A DNA stretch of 33,853 bases, taken from the NCBI GenBank assembly GCA_025356415.1, contig JANXTB010000186.1:1-33853 (forward strand), written 5' to 3'. Made by a program: the position numbers and the translations under genes. Origin of the DNA: Hyphomicrobiales bacterium. GTDB lineage: Bacteria; Pseudomonadota; Alphaproteobacteria; Rhizobiales; Beijerinckiaceae. The notes under the pieces are model-generated. The model ran no database searches. It was not told the origin of the DNA and saw only the letters and a program-made list of their open reading frames with translations. Shown here piece by piece: positions 9,378 through 18,607 of this stretch; the first letter of the stretch is position 1; every line of letters begins with the position of its first letter.

Positions 9378-9850
9378 GCATCGAAGTCCGCATCAGGAAG
9401 CATCCGCACGCGCAAGACTTGCCATTGCCCGAGTATCAGACGCAAGCCGCCGCAGGGCTCGATCTGCTGGCCGCGATTCCCCATCGTGCGCAGCTCGTCA
9501 TCGAGCCGGGCGGGCGCGCGCTGGCGCCGACGGGCCTGTCGATCGAATTGCCGGATGGATTCGAGGCGCAGGTCCGGCCGCGCTCGGGCCTTGCTTTGAA
9601 GCATGGTGTGACAGTTCTCAATTCGCCAGGGACCATCGACGCCGATTATCGCGGCGAGATCTGCGTCATTCTTGTCAATCTGGGGTCCGAACCCTTCGAG
9701 ATCGTGCGCGGGGACAGGATCGCGCAATTGATTATCGCTCCCGTGAGTCGCGCGCGCCTCATCGAGGTTCAGACCTTGTCCGACTCCGCGCGCGGCGTCG
9801 GTGGCTTTGGGTCGACGGGACTGTCTCCTCCTGAGCGGAGCCCTGAATGA
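9374..9850 (+). CDS. dut: deoxyuridine 5'-triphosphate nucleotidohydrolase (dUTPase)
   Basis: 158 residues, the usual size of a trimeric dUTPase. All five motifs are readable: AAGLDLLA (1), RPRSGLA (2), [13 protein letters not shown] with catalytic Asp and Tyr (3), [12 protein letters not shown] (4) and the mobile C-terminal arm [10 protein letters not shown] (5). It hydrolyses dUTP to dUMP and PPi, limiting uracil in DNA. The ATG at 9374 overlaps the coaBC TGA; the frame extends 10 codons upstream but coupling favours 9374. Its own TGA overlaps the start of the rrf2 gene by four bases. coaBC-dut adjacency is widely conserved. Confidence 0.97.
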   Translation: MSIEVRIRKHPHAQDLPLPEYQTQAAAGLDLLAAIPHRAQLVIEPGGRALAPTGLSIELPDGFEAQVRPRSGLALKHGVTVLNSPGTIDADYRGEICVILVNLGSEPFEIVRGDRIAQLIIAPVSRARLIEVQTLSDSARGVGGFGSTGLSPPERSPE

Positions 9851-10299
9851 TCCTCCTCTCGCGTCGCAGCCAACTGGCGATCGCAGCCGTCGTCGACGTC
9901 GCCTTGCACGCGCGACCCTTGCCTGTAGCCGCAAAAGCGCTGGCTGCGCGTCATCACCTGCCGCCACGACATCTGGAAACCCTGCTGCAGGCTTTGGTGA
10001 AGGCGGGCATTCTCAAGGGTGTGCGCGGGCCGCGTGGCGGATATGAGCTGGCGCGTGAACGCCGCCGGATATCAGCAGGAGAAATCGTGCGCGCCGCGAT
10101 GGCGGACGGCATCGAAGACGGAGTGGCGCCAGCGCCCGAGTCGAGGCTCGTCGAAACCGTGGTCCAACCGCTGGTCGACACCGCCGGTCAGCGTTTTCTC
10201 GCCGAACTTGATTCAGTCACCGTGGACGATCTTTGCCGTCGCTCAGGCGAGCTAGCCGTCTTCGAAGACCTCAACGCCGGCGCAGATTTCACAATCTAA
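9847..10299 (+). CDS. Rrf2-family transcriptional regulator (probable CysK-linked, CymR-like)
   Basis: 150 residues. The N-terminal winged helix-turn-helix is typical of Rrf2 proteins: alanine-rich recognition region [23 protein letters not shown], then the wing [12 protein letters not shown], then ISAGEIVRA. Fe-S members (IscR, NsrR, RirA) carry three clustered cysteines after the wing. Here there is a single Cys, in DDLCRRS near the C-terminus, so an Fe-S cluster is unlikely. The gene starts inside the dut stop (ATGA) and is followed 78 bases later by cysK. In Bacillus, the cysteine-poor Rrf2 protein CymR represses sulfur genes in complex with CysK. A similar role here is inference from position and cysteine content. 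Repeated TGTGAAATC-like elements lie downstream at 10285-10341. Confidence 0.85.
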   Translation: MILLSRRSQLAIAAVVDVALHARPLPVAAKALAARHHLPPRHLETLLQALVKAGILKGVRGPRGGYELARERRRISAGEIVRAAMADGIEDGVAPAPESRLVETVVQPLVDTAGQRFLAELDSVTVDDLCRRSGELAVFEDLNAGADFTI

Positions 10300-10341
10300 A
10301 GCTGTGATTTTCTAGAATTTATCGACTAAATCTGTGAAATC
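10285..10341. promoter_or_regulatory. putative operator repeats before cysK
   Basis: GATTTCACA at 10285-10293 (inside the end of rrf2) and TGTGAAATC at 10333-10341 are a perfect 9-bp inverted pair. A third, near copy TGTGATTTT lies at 10303-10311. Between them is an imperfect palindrome centred on TCGA (10315-10332, 12 of 18 positions symmetric). Spacing and AT-richness fit a regulator binding region overlapping the cysK promoter. No experimental or database support is available; a match to a known Rrf2 consensus was not established. Confidence 0.4.
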
Positions 10342-10377
10342 CGATACAAGAAGAGCCGAACTCAAGGGGGATCACCC

Positions 10378-11349
10378 ATGGCGAATGATGAGCAGGCTCG
10401 TCCGGCAGGTCGCGGACGCATTTACGATTCCATCACCGCGACGATTGGCGACACGCCCCTCGTGCGCTTGAACCGGCTCGCCGCCGAGCGCGGCATAAAA
10501 GCCAACTTGCTGGCGAAGCTCGAATTCTTCAATCCGATTTCAAGCGTCAAGGATCGCATCGGCGTCGCCATGATCGATGCGCTCGAAGCTTCCGGCAGGA
10601 TCGATCCCGCGCGCACGACGCTTGTCGAGCCGACGTCCGGAAACACCGGCATTGCGCTGGCCTTCGCGGCCGCCGCGCGCGGATACAAGCTGATGATCGT
10701 CATGCCGGACAGCATGTCGATCGAGCGCCGCAAGATGCTCGCCTTGCTGGGCGCCGAACTCGTCCTGACACCCGCCGCCCAAGGCATGAAAGGCGCAATC
10801 GCCAAAGCGCAGGAAATCGTCGCCGCCACGCCCGGTGCGGTCATCCCGCAGCAGTTTGAAAACCCGGCAAATCCGGAAATTCACCGCAGGACCACCGCGG
10901 AGGAAATCTGGAACGACACGCAAGGCAGTGTGGACGTCGTGATTTCGGGCGTTGGCACCGGTGGGACGATCACCGGCGTAGGCCAGGTCCTGAAGGCGCG
11001 CAAACCCGGCGTTCGCATGGTGGCGGTCGAACCTGAAGATTCTCCGATCCTGTCCGGAGGCCAGCCCGGTCCGCACAAGATCCAGGGCATCGGCGCGGGC
11101 TTCGTCCCGGCGATCCTCGACCGCTCGGTGATCGATGAGGTCATCACGGTCGGCAACCAGACGTCGTTCGAAATGGCCCGTCATCTGGCCCGCATCGAGG
11201 GCATTCCTGTCGGCATTTCGTCGGGGGCCGCGGTTGCTGCCGCTCTCGAGGTTGGCGCACGGCCGGAAATGGCGGGAAAGAACATTGTCATCATCATTCC
11301 GTCGTTCGCGGAGCGGTATCTTTCGACCGCGCTGTTCGAAGGGCTTTGA
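10378..11349 (+). CDS. cysK: cysteine synthase A (O-acetylserine sulfhydrylase)
   Basis: 323 residues of the fold-type II PLP family. PLP-lysine is Lys58 in NPISSVKDR; the substrate loop [10 protein letters not shown], the phosphate-binding [10 protein letters not shown] and the C-terminal [10 protein letters not shown] serine are present. The chain lacks the regulatory CBS domains of cystathionine beta-synthase. It makes cysteine from O-acetylserine and sulfide. The ATG follows a GGGGGA ribosome-binding site (AAGGGGGATCACCC). It follows an Rrf2 regulator closely, with repeats in between, and ends at a strong terminator, so it is either the last gene of the ubiE operon or a separate unit. Confidence 0.95.
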   Translation: MANDEQARPAGRGRIYDSITATIGDTPLVRLNRLAAERGIKANLLAKLEFFNPISSVKDRIGVAMIDALEASGRIDPARTTLVEPTSGNTGIALAFAAAARGYKLMIVMPDSMSIERRKMLALLGAELVLTPAAQGMKGAIAKAQEIVAATPGAVIPQQFENPANPEIHRRTTAEEIWNDTQGSVDVVISGVGTGGTITGVGQVLKARKPGVRMVAVEPEDSPILSGGQPGPHKIQGIGAGFVPAILDRSVIDEVITVGNQTSFEMARHLARIEGIPVGISSGAAVAAALEVGARPEMAGKNIVIIIPSFAERYLSTALFEGL

Positions 11350-11371
11350 TCGGTTCGGCAAACTGATGAAG

Positions 11372-11397
11372 GGGGCGCCTCGAAGGGCGCCCCTTTT
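11372..11397 (+). terminator. intrinsic terminator of cysK
   Basis: An 8-bp stem GGGGCGCC (11372-11379) / GGCGCCCC (11386-11393) with a 6-base loop, followed by TTTT. It lies 22 bases after the cysK stop. The T tract is short, so termination may be partial. Confidence 0.8.
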
Positions 11398-11450
11398 CAT
11401 TTCTGCGGCGCTGCTCTAGCGATGTGACAACGAGCCCAGCGGAGCGCTGC

Positions 11451-12230
11451 ATGACTTACGAGACGGTCCTCACGGAAACACACGGTCCTGTGCGCCTCAT
11501 CCGGCTGCACCGGCCCGACGCGCTCAACGCGCTCAGCGTCCAGCTCATCAAGGACCTGAACGCAGCGCTCGACGACGCTGAACAGGATCACGAAATCCGC
11601 TGCCTTGTGCTCACCGGGTCCGATAGGGCGTTCGCCGCCGGCGCAGACGTCAAAGAGATGCAGTCGAAGTCCTATCTCGACGCCTATTACGGCGACTTCG
11701 TCGCGAGCTGGGAGCGGATCACGCGCCTGCGCAAGCCGGTCCTAGCGGCCGTCTCGGGCTTCGCGCTCGGTGGCGGCTGCGAACTCGCGATGATGTGCGA
11801 TTTCATTCTCGCCGCCGACACGGCGAAATTCGGTCAACCTGAAATCAAGCTTGGCATTTTGCCTGGCGCTGGGGGCACCCAACGCCTCACGCGCCTGATC
11901 GGCAAGTCCAAGGCGATGGAAATGTGCCTGACTGGCCGGATGATGGACGCCGCCGAGGCCGAACGCGCCGGTCTCGTGTCCCGCATTGTGCCGGCAGCGG
12001 ACCTCGTAGCGGAGGCGATCCGCGTCGCGCAGGCGATCGCGGGCATGTCCACATCGGCCGTCATGATGACGAAGGAATCCGTTGAGCGGGCTTATGAAAC
12101 GAGCCTGAGTGAGGGAATCCGCTTCGAGCGGCGGCTCTTCTACGCCACTTTCGCCACGCCCGACCAGAAGGAAGGCATGCGGGCTTTTATCGAGAAGCGC
12201 GCGCCCGACTTCAAACGTGGACCGGCGTGA
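11451..12230 (+). CDS. enoyl-CoA hydratase (crotonase family)
   Basis: 259 residues, typical of mitochondrial-type short-chain enoyl-CoA hydratases. The oxyanion-hole and CoA region [11 protein letters not shown], the motif [15 protein letters not shown] with the first catalytic Glu, and [19 protein letters not shown] with the second catalytic Glu are all intact, so true hydratase activity is expected rather than another crotonase reaction. It hydrates trans-2-enoyl-CoA in fatty-acid or amino-acid catabolism. ATG at 11451 has GGAG with a 6-base spacer; a GTG 27 bases upstream is less likely. Together with rpsT and dnaA it belongs to a gene neighbourhood common in Rhizobiales. Confidence 0.93.
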   Translation: MTYETVLTETHGPVRLIRLHRPDALNALSVQLIKDLNAALDDAEQDHEIRCLVLTGSDRAFAAGADVKEMQSKSYLDAYYGDFVASWERITRLRKPVLAAVSGFALGGGCELAMMCDFILAADTAKFGQPEIKLGILPGAGGTQRLTRLIGKSKAMEMCLTGRMMDAAEAERAGLVSRIVPAADLVAEAIRVAQAIAGMSTSAVMMTKESVERAYETSLSEGIRFERRLFYATFATPDQKEGMRAFIEKRAPDFKRGPA

Positions 12231-12252
12231 CGAGATTCTCCGCCTCCTCGCA

Positions 12253-12281
12253 TTGACGCGAGCCACGCTTCACGCTTATAA
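12253..12281 (+). promoter_or_regulatory. sigma70-type promoter of rpsT
   Basis: TTGACG at 12253-12258 and TTATAA at 12276-12281 are separated by 17 bases, close to the housekeeping consensus. The predicted transcript starts near 12288 and gives a leader of about 70 bases before the rpsT ATG. Confidence 0.7.
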
Positions 12282-12360
12282 GCCCCAATCCACCGCGCCC
12301 TCAGGCGTGGGACTGCATTTTACGGCCCTGAACTTTGTGGCCGATCCTCGAGGAACACCA

Positions 12361-12627
12361 ATGGCGAATACCTCCTCGGCCAAGAAGGCCGTCCGCAAGA
12401 TTGAGCGCCGCACGGCTGTGAACCGCGCTCGCCGCAGCCAGATGCGCACCTATGTTCGCAAGGTCGAAGAGGCTCTGGCCGCCGGCAACGCCGACGCCGC
12501 CAAGACCGCTCTTGCCGACGCCGAGCCCTTGATGATGCGGGCCGCGCAGAAGGGCATCGTTCACAAGAACACCGCCTCGCGTAAGATCTCGCGCCTGAGC
12601 GTTCGCGTGAAAGCTCTCGCTCAGTAA
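12361..12627 (+). CDS. rpsT: 30S ribosomal protein S20
   Basis: 88 residues, Lys/Arg-rich and almost entirely helical, beginning [18 protein letters not shown] and ending with the S20 signature [16 protein letters not shown]. It binds 16S rRNA at the body of the small subunit as a primary assembly protein. The ATG at 12361 is preceded by GAGGAAC. The frame runs open further upstream, but that part overlaps the hydratase. It has its own promoter and a strong terminator, so it is probably a single-gene transcription unit. A hairpin TCGCTCA...TGAGCGA (12617-12637) spans its stop codon. Confidence 0.98.
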   Translation: MANTSSAKKAVRKIERRTAVNRARRSQMRTYVRKVEEALAAGNADAAKTALADAEPLMMRAAQKGIVHKNTASRKISRLSVRVKALAQ

Positions 12628-12657
12628 TTTTGAGCGAAAACTAGGCCGTATGTTTCG

Positions 12658-12685
12658 AAAAAGCCCGGCTCTGCCGGGCTTTTTT
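12658..12685 (+). terminator. intrinsic terminator of rpsT
   Basis: A perfect 12-bp stem, AAAAAGCCCGGC (12658-12669) / GCCGGGCTTTTT (12673-12684), with a 3-base loop TCT and a run of six T. The A-tract on the left arm would also allow some function on the other strand. Confidence 0.93.
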
Positions 12686-13176
12686 GCATTTCAGGCGTCT
12701 TATGACGACGAGGACACAGTTTTCAGGATTTCTTCTGGGACGGAATCCCAGCACAGCCGAAAGCTATTTGATTCAAGGGCTTGGCGGCAAAGCGTCGGTG
12801 GACGACGAGATTCGAACTCTTGACATTTCGTTAACGCGCGACTCCATGCGGGCGCCGCACCCGACCAGGCCCGATCTTAACCGCACTTCTCAATGATTGT
12901 ACTCCACCGGAATCAGCACCTTACGAGGGTCAATCCTGAATCGCGCCGGTCGCGTCCGAGGTGAGAAAACTCCAAAGTGACGAGTTCGTGACAGAGCTTG
13001 TTGCGGAGGCTCGGAGCGGTGTGTAAGACTTTGTTCAGACGGGACGCGCCTGACGCGAAGTAAGAAACGCCTTCGAAAATAAGAGGTTACGCCTAAAGCC
13101 CAATATTGATGGGCGGCGCTGCTTCGAGATGGCCTTTCGCGTGTGCGCCCTGTCGAGGCTTGCTGAACGCGGGCTC

Positions 13177-13194
13177 TATAAGCGGCAGCTTATA
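13177..13194. repeat. perfect inverted repeat upstream of dnaA
   Basis: TATAAGC at 13177-13183 and GCTTATA at 13188-13194, separated by GGCA. Seven-base perfect arms. Either a dyad operator or overlapping -10-like elements; no matching -35 at standard spacing was found. Confidence 0.5.
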
Positions 13195-13245
13195 TCGAAA
13201 ATTGAGAATTGGGACTGCGGTCGCGAGGCCGCAGAGGGGGGCATC

Positions 13246-13401
13246 ATGACTTTTGGGCTGACAACAAAAACGTTCACCATGCGTTACCCGCTGGGGGCGG
13301 GTTTCCAAGGCTATCGTGAATTTTATGACGTTTCGGTCAGTGTGCGCGTTCCGTGTGGCGTGGGCGGTGTTGTCGCCCTGGAGTCGTTTTCGCGCTCCTG
13401 A
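13246..13401 (+). CDS. possible small leader ORF upstream of dnaA (51 aa)
   Basis: The ATG at 13246 is preceded by GAGGGGGG with a spacer of about 5 bases, a strong initiation signal. The 51-residue product begins MTFGLTTKTF and is rich in Val, Ser and Gly, with no recognisable domain. A hairpin CTGCGG/CCGCAG (13215-13234) ends at the ribosome-binding site and could mask it. The ORF ends about 110 bases before dnaA, so it is not directly coupled. It may be a leader peptide or a chance ORF; only the initiation context supports it. Confidence 0.25.
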   Translation: MTFGLTTKTFTMRYPLGAGFQGYREFYDVSVSVRVPCGVGGVVALESFSRS

Positions 13402-13515
13402 GTATGCCGGGGAGCAACTGGAGCCGCCTGATCCGGCGGCCCCGCTTTGCGCCCGCGCTCAGGTTCTCCGTTCGAGGTTCATCCTCGACGTCACGTGATC
13501 GAGAAGATTCAAAAA

Positions 13516-15057
13516 ATGCTCAAGCCACGCCTCGACTCGGTTCAGGCCGATTGCACTAAGATTGTCCGTTTCGCACCGGAAAGCTCAGAATTACCCGTCA
13601 GCCCTAATCATTCGGAAGCATGGCAGCGCGTTTGCCGCCGCTTGCGGGCCGAAGTCGGCGAGGACGTGTTCAATTCCTGGTTCGGACGTCTGGAGCTCGA
13701 TGAGATTCACGACGATGTCGCGCGTCTCTCGGTGCCGACAAAGTTCCTGAAAAGCTGGATTCAGTCTCACTATACAGACCGCATCATCACCGCTCTGGCG
13801 TCCGAAGTTGCTGGCGTCGCCTCACTCGCAATCTCGGTCCGGACCTCGGGTCGCGTCGCAGCGCCGCGGCCCGTGGAGATGCCCGTACACACGCGCTTCG
13901 ACGACAGCTCGCCGCGCGCCGCCACCAACCTCTTTGCCCCGCCCAGCGCCACGGCGCCGCGCCGGGAGGCAGAGTCGCTCGGTCGGGACGCCAAGCATCT
14001 CGAAAGCGAGGCGCTTGGTGGCTCGCCGCTTGATCGTCGCCTGACGTTTTCGAGCTTCCTTGTCGGCAAGTCTAACCAGCTTGCCCATGCCGCCGCTCAG
14101 CGTGTCGCACAGGCGCCGGCGTCTGAAGCGCCGATCTACAACCCGCTCTACATCCATGCGTCGGTTGGCCTCGGCAAGACGCATCTCATCCAGGCTGTCG
14201 CGCATTCCGCCGGGGACATCGGCCGCCGCGTCATCTATCTGACGGCGGAAAAGTTCATGTACGGCTTCGTGTCCGCGCTGAAGGCGCAGACGGCGATCGC
14301 GTTCAAGGAAAAGCTGCGTGCGATCGACGTTCTTGTCATCGACGATGTGCAATTTCTACAGGGCAAATCAATCCAGCAGGAATTCTGCCACACGCTGAAC
14401 GCCCTGATCGACGCGGGACGCCAGGTGGTGATCGCCGCTGATCGCCCTCCGTCTGAACTCGAAAGCCTCGACGAGCGCGTGCGCTCGCGACTCGCGGGCG
14501 GACTTTGCGTCGAGATGGGCTCGCTCGACGAAGCCTTGCGCGTGAAAATTCTCGAGACACGCATCGCCGTTGCGCGCGCCGCTCAGCCGACCTTCGAGGT
14601 TCCCGCCGCGGTGGTGACCTTGGTCGCCCGCTCAATCCAGACGAACGGTCGCGATCTTGACGGCGCGGTCAATCGGCTGCTCGCCCATGTCACGCTGACG
14701 GGCGCGTCGCTCACCGTCGAAACAGCGGAAATCGCGATCCGCGATCTGGTGCGCACGCGCGAACCCAAGCGCGTGAAGATCGAGGATATCCAGAAGCTCG
14801 TGGCGACGCATTTCAACGTCAGCCGCGCGGATATCTTGTCGTCACGCCGCACCGCCACCGTCGTTCGCCCGCGTCAGATAGCCATGTATCTTGCCAAAGT
14901 TCTGACGTTGCGGTCGCTGCCCGAGATCGGCCGCCGGTTCGGTGGTCGCGATCACACAACGGTGCTGCACGCCGTGCGCAAGATAGAAGGTTTGGCGAAT
15001 CTGGATAACCAATTGTCGGAGGAACTCGAACTCCTCAAGCGGATGCTGACGGATTGA
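13516..15057 (+). CDS. dnaA: chromosomal replication initiator protein DnaA
   Basis: 513 residues from the ATG at 13516 (GAGAAG about 9 bases upstream). A GTG at 13495 and a TTG at 13447 are in-frame alternatives. Domain I ([23 protein letters not shown] and [12 protein letters not shown]) is followed by a variable linker. Domain III holds Walker A ASVGLGKT (215-222; first position Ala instead of Gly), Walker B VIDDVQF (Asp276-277), the arginine-finger segment [12 protein letters not shown] and sensor regions. Domain IV carries the DNA-box-binding signature [14 protein letters not shown] (476 onward). It melts the origin and also acts as a transcription factor. GANTC sites flank its start at 13506 and 13534. 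It is convergent with typA. Confidence 0.96.
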   Translation: MLKPRLDSVQADCTKIVRFAPESSELPVSPNHSEAWQRVCRRLRAEVGEDVFNSWFGRLELDEIHDDVARLSVPTKFLKSWIQSHYTDRIITALASEVAGVASLAISVRTSGRVAAPRPVEMPVHTRFDDSSPRAATNLFAPPSATAPRREAESLGRDAKHLESEALGGSPLDRRLTFSSFLVGKSNQLAHAAAQRVAQAPASEAPIYNPLYIHASVGLGKTHLIQAVAHSAGDIGRRVIYLTAEKFMYGFVSALKAQTAIAFKEKLRAIDVLVIDDVQFLQGKSIQQEFCHTLNALIDAGRQVVIAADRPPSELESLDERVRSRLAGGLCVEMGSLDEALRVKILETRIAVARAAQPTFEVPAAVVTLVARSIQTNGRDLDGAVNRLLAHVTLTGASLTVETAEIAIRDLVRTREPKRVKIEDIQKLVATHFNVSRADILSSRRTATVVRPRQIAMYLAKVLTLRSLPEIGRRFGGRDHTTVLHAVRKIEGLANLDNQLSEELELLKRMLTD

Positions 15058-15088
15058 TGTCAGCCGCGGGCTGATGGCTCTGACTTAT

Positions 15089-15121
15089 AAAAAAGCCGCT
15101 GCAATCGCAGCGGCTTTTTTT
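15089..15121 (+). terminator. intrinsic terminator of dnaA
   Basis: A perfect GC stem GCCGCTGC (15095-15102) / GCAGCGGC (15107-15114), loop AATC, flanked by six A on the left and seven T on the right. It lies about 30 bases after the dnaA stop. The flanking A/T tracts make it potentially bidirectional. Confidence 0.92.
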
Positions 15122-15176
15122 GTGTCGCTTGATAGCTGGGAGGCGCGCGTCTCGTGCTGACGCATTCTGCGCAAAT

Positions 15177-15209
15177 AAAAAGGCCGCCGCGTTTCCGCAA
15201 CGGCCTTTT
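15177..15209 (-). terminator. intrinsic terminator of typA
   Basis: Read on the minus strand, AAAAGGCCG ... CGGCCTTTTT forms a stem of about 9 bp ending in a run of T, starting 26 bases after the typA stop. The loop (about 14 bases) can form further pairs. It faces the separate dnaA terminator. Confidence 0.85.
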
Positions 15210-15234
15210 CAAATTGCCCGGAGGCGGTCGCCAA

Positions 15235-17058
15235 TCAGGCGACCGTGTCCTTGGCGCGCTCGGCGCGCTTGCGATCGTTGGGATCGAGGAAGCCCTTGCG
15301 GAGACGAATAGACTTCGGCGTCACTTCAACGCGCTCGTCGTCTTCGATGTAAGCGAGAGCCTTTTCGAGCGTCATGCGGATCGGCGGCGTCAGGCGAACC
15401 GCTTCATCCTTGCTCTGGGTGCGAATGTTGGTGAGCTGCTTGCCCTTGAGAACGTTGATCTCGAGATCGTTCTCGCGGGTGTGCTCGCCAATGATCATGC
15501 CGCGATAAACCTTGCAGCCCGGCTCGATCATCATCGGGCCGCGATCTTCCAGCTTCCACATGGCGTAGGCGACCGACTCGCCTTGATCGTTCGAAATCAG
15601 CACGCCGTTACGACGACCCTGAATTTCGCCCTTGTGCGGGGCGTATTCGAAGAACAGGCGGTTCATGATCGCCGTGCCCTTGGTGTCGGTGAGCAATTCG
15701 CCCTGGTAACCGATGAGGCCGCGCGTCGGCGCATGGAACACGAGACGCAGGCGATTGCCGCCCGACGGGCGCATCTCAAGCATGTCGGCCTTGCGCTCAG
15801 CCATCTTCTGAACGACGACGCCCGAATGCTCCTCATCGACGTCGATGACGACTTCTTCGATCGGCTCGAGCAGCGAGCCATCTTCAGCGCGCTGGAACAC
15901 GACGCGCGGGCGCGAAATGCTGAGCTCGAAGCCTTCGCGACGCATCGTCTCGATCAGGATGCCGAGCTGCAATTCGCCGCGGCCCGACACGATGAAGCTG
16001 TCGCCGCCGGGAGAATCCTCGACGCGCAATGCGACATTGCCTTCGGCTTCCTTGTAGAGACGAGCGCGGATCATGCGGCTCGTCACCTTGTCGCCCTCAG
16101 TCCCGGCGAGCGGGCTGTCGTTGACCATGAAGGTCATAGAAAGCGTCGGCGGATCGATCGGCTGCGCCTGCAACGGCACGGTCACATCCATGGCGCAAAG
16201 CGTGTCGTCGACGTTGAACTTCTCAAGGCCCGCGATGGCGACGATGTCGCCTGCTTCCGCCTCGTCAATCGGCTGACGCTCGATGCCGCGGAAGGCGAGG
16301 ATCTTCGAGATACGACCGGTCTCGACAATCTTGCCTTCGCGGTCGAGAACCTTGACCTGCTGGTTCGGCTTGACGGAGCCGGCGAAAACGCGGCCCGTGA
16401 CCATGCGGCCGAGATAGGGGTTGGCTTCGAGCAGCGTGCCGAGCAGGCGGAACGAGCCTTCCTCGATCTTCGGTTCGGCGACGTGCTCGAGCACGGTGTC
16501 GAACAGCGCGGCCATGCCCTGATCCTGCGGACCATCGGGGGTATTCGAAACCCAGCCCTGCTTGGCGGAGCCGTAGATGATCGGGAAGTCGAGCTGCTCG
16601 TCGGTGGCGTCGAGCGCCGCGAAGAGGTCGAACACTTCGTTGACGACTTCCGTGACGCGCGCGTCGGGACGATCGACCTTGTTGATGCAGACGATCGGCT
16701 TGAGGCCGATCTTCAGCGCCTTGCCGACGACGAATTTCGTCTGCGGCATCGGGCCTTCAGCCGCATCGACGAGCACGATCGCGCTGTCGACCATGGACAG
16801 AATGCGCTCCACCTCGCCGCCGAAATCGGCATGGCCTGGGGTGTCGACGATGTTGATGCGCACGTCTTTCCAGACGACCGAAGTCGCCTTGGCGAGAATC
16901 GTGATGCCGCGTTCTTTTTCGAGATCGTTCGAATCCATCACGCGTTCAATCACGCGCTGGTTGTCGCGGAACGCGCCGGACTGCTGGAGAAGTTTGTCGA
17001 CGAGCGTTGTCTTGCCGTGGTCGACGTGGGCGATGATAGCGATATTTCGCAGTTTCAT
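15235..17058 (-). CDS. typA: translational GTPase TypA/BipA
   Basis: 607 residues, the standard length. G1 AHVDHGKTT (10-18), G2 RGITI, G3 DTPGH, G4 NKVD and a G5-like GSAKQG define the GTPase domain. Domain II follows, then the EF-G-like domains (GRGELQLGILIETMRREGFE) and the BipA-specific C-terminal domain (TRGLIGYQGELLTDTKG...GEIQGRRNG). It is a ribosome-binding GTPase needed for stress, cold and 50S assembly in other bacteria. The ATG at 17058 overlaps the TGA of a 49-codon upstream ORF (ATGA). It has no strong ribosome-binding site of its own (GGCAGACCC precedes it), which suggests re-initiation from that ORF. A 729-codon open frame on the opposite strand is a codon-bias shadow. Confidence 0.97.
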   Translation of the reverse strand: MKLRNIAIIAHVDHGKTTLVDKLLQQSGAFRDNQRVIERVMDSNDLEKERGITILAKATSVVWKDVRINIVDTPGHADFGGEVERILSMVDSAIVLVDAAEGPMPQTKFVVGKALKIGLKPIVCINKVDRPDARVTEVVNEVFDLFAALDATDEQLDFPIIYGSAKQGWVSNTPDGPQDQGMAALFDTVLEHVAEPKIEEGSFRLLGTLLEANPYLGRMVTGRVFAGSVKPNQQVKVLDREGKIVETGRISKILAFRGIERQPIDEAEAGDIVAIAGLEKFNVDDTLCAMDVTVPLQAQPIDPPTLSMTFMVNDSPLAGTEGDKVTSRMIRARLYKEAEGNVALRVEDSPGGDSFIVSGRGELQLGILIETMRREGFELSISRPRVVFQRAEDGSLLEPIEEVVIDVDEEHSGVVVQKMAERKADMLEMRPSGGNRLRLVFHAPTRGLIGYQGELLTDTKGTAIMNRLFFEYAPHKGEIQGRRNGVLISNDQGESVAYAMWKLEDRGPMMIEPGCKVYRGMIIGEHTRENDLEINVLKGKQLTNIRTQSKDEAVRLTPPIRMTLEKALAYIEDDERVEVTPKSIRLRKGFLDPNDRKRAERAKDTVA

Positions 17059-17204
17059 GGGTCTGCCGGGGGTTCGGATCTGCGCCCCGGTCCATCCGGT
17101 GCGGTCGTGTCGAGTTCATCGGGCCCGGTCTTGAACTGGGACTCGCCAACTCGCGATCTCTGGAAAATGCGGCCTTCGGGCCGAACTTGGTGCGCTGCAT
17201 ACAC
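17055..17204 (-). CDS. possible leader ORF translationally coupled to typA (49 aa)
   Basis: A GTG start at 17204 preceded by AAAGGAGGGG (17210-17219) with about 7 bases between GGAGG and the start, the best ribosome-binding site in the window. The 49-residue product begins MYAAHQVRPEGRIF and ends in a charged, Pro-rich tail (EPPADP). Its TGA overlaps the typA ATG. No domain is recognised. An alternative start in another frame (ATG at 17200) would run into typA out of frame. The initiation site and stop overlap are read directly; the regulatory function is inferred. Confidence 0.45.
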   Translation of the reverse strand: MYAAHQVRPEGRIFQRSRVGESQFKTGPDELDTTAPDGPGRRSEPPADP

Positions 17205-17251
17205 GAAATCCCCTCCTTTGGGAACCCGTGCGGGAACAGGTAGCGGACCAG

Positions 17252-17281
17252 AAAAAAGGCCCCGCTTTTGGGCGGGGCCTT
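17252..17281 (-). terminator. intrinsic terminator of argG
   Basis: Minus strand: AGGCCCCGC (17280-17272) / GCGGGGCCT (17265-17257), 9-bp stem, 6-base loop, followed by T tract (17256-17252). It starts about 20 bases after the argG stop and separates argG from the typA leader. Confidence 0.92.
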
Positions 17282-17301
17282 CTGATGGAAACGGCAGAGG
17301 C

Positions 17302-18531
<1,230 letters not shown>

Positions 18532-18570
18532 TTGGCCGGCTCTGAGGGTCGCGGGGAAGGATGGCGGCGG

Positions 18571-18598
18571 ACTATAGAGCCGCGCCGCTTCGACGCAA
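18571..18598 (-). promoter_or_regulatory. putative sigma70-type promoter of argG
   Basis: On the minus strand TTGCGT (18598-18593) and TATAGT (18576-18571) are 16 bases apart. The start codon lies about 40 bases below the -10. No ARG-box-like operator was recognised. Confidence 0.5.
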
Positions 18599-18607
18599 GT
18601 CGGGATG

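Larger units (their letters stand above)
12686..13515. other. long region without a firm gene, upstream of dnaA
   Basis: About 830 bases between the rpsT terminator and the dnaA start. Short open frames occur (for example 12684-12896) but lack family resemblance. It is visibly less GC-rich than its neighbours. It holds a tRNA-3'-end-like remnant (about 12799-12825, minus), nine GANTC sites when counted through 13538, a perfect inverted repeat at 13177-13194, a small hairpin at 13215-13234 and a 51-codon ORF with a good ribosome-binding site (13246-13401). I see no consensus DnaA boxes (TTATCCACA), so there is no evidence that it is the chromosome origin. It is probably the regulatory leader of dnaA. 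Confidence 0.6.

Noticed and set aside
12770-12900. A complete tRNA gene on the minus strand
   Set aside because: Only a T-arm/acceptor-like 3' portion is present; no D-arm, anticodon arm or pairing 5' acceptor strand was found.
12686-13515. Chromosome replication origin next to dnaA
   Set aside because: No consensus DnaA boxes or AT-rich repeats were seen. In Rhizobiales the origin often lies away from dnaA, so there is no support.
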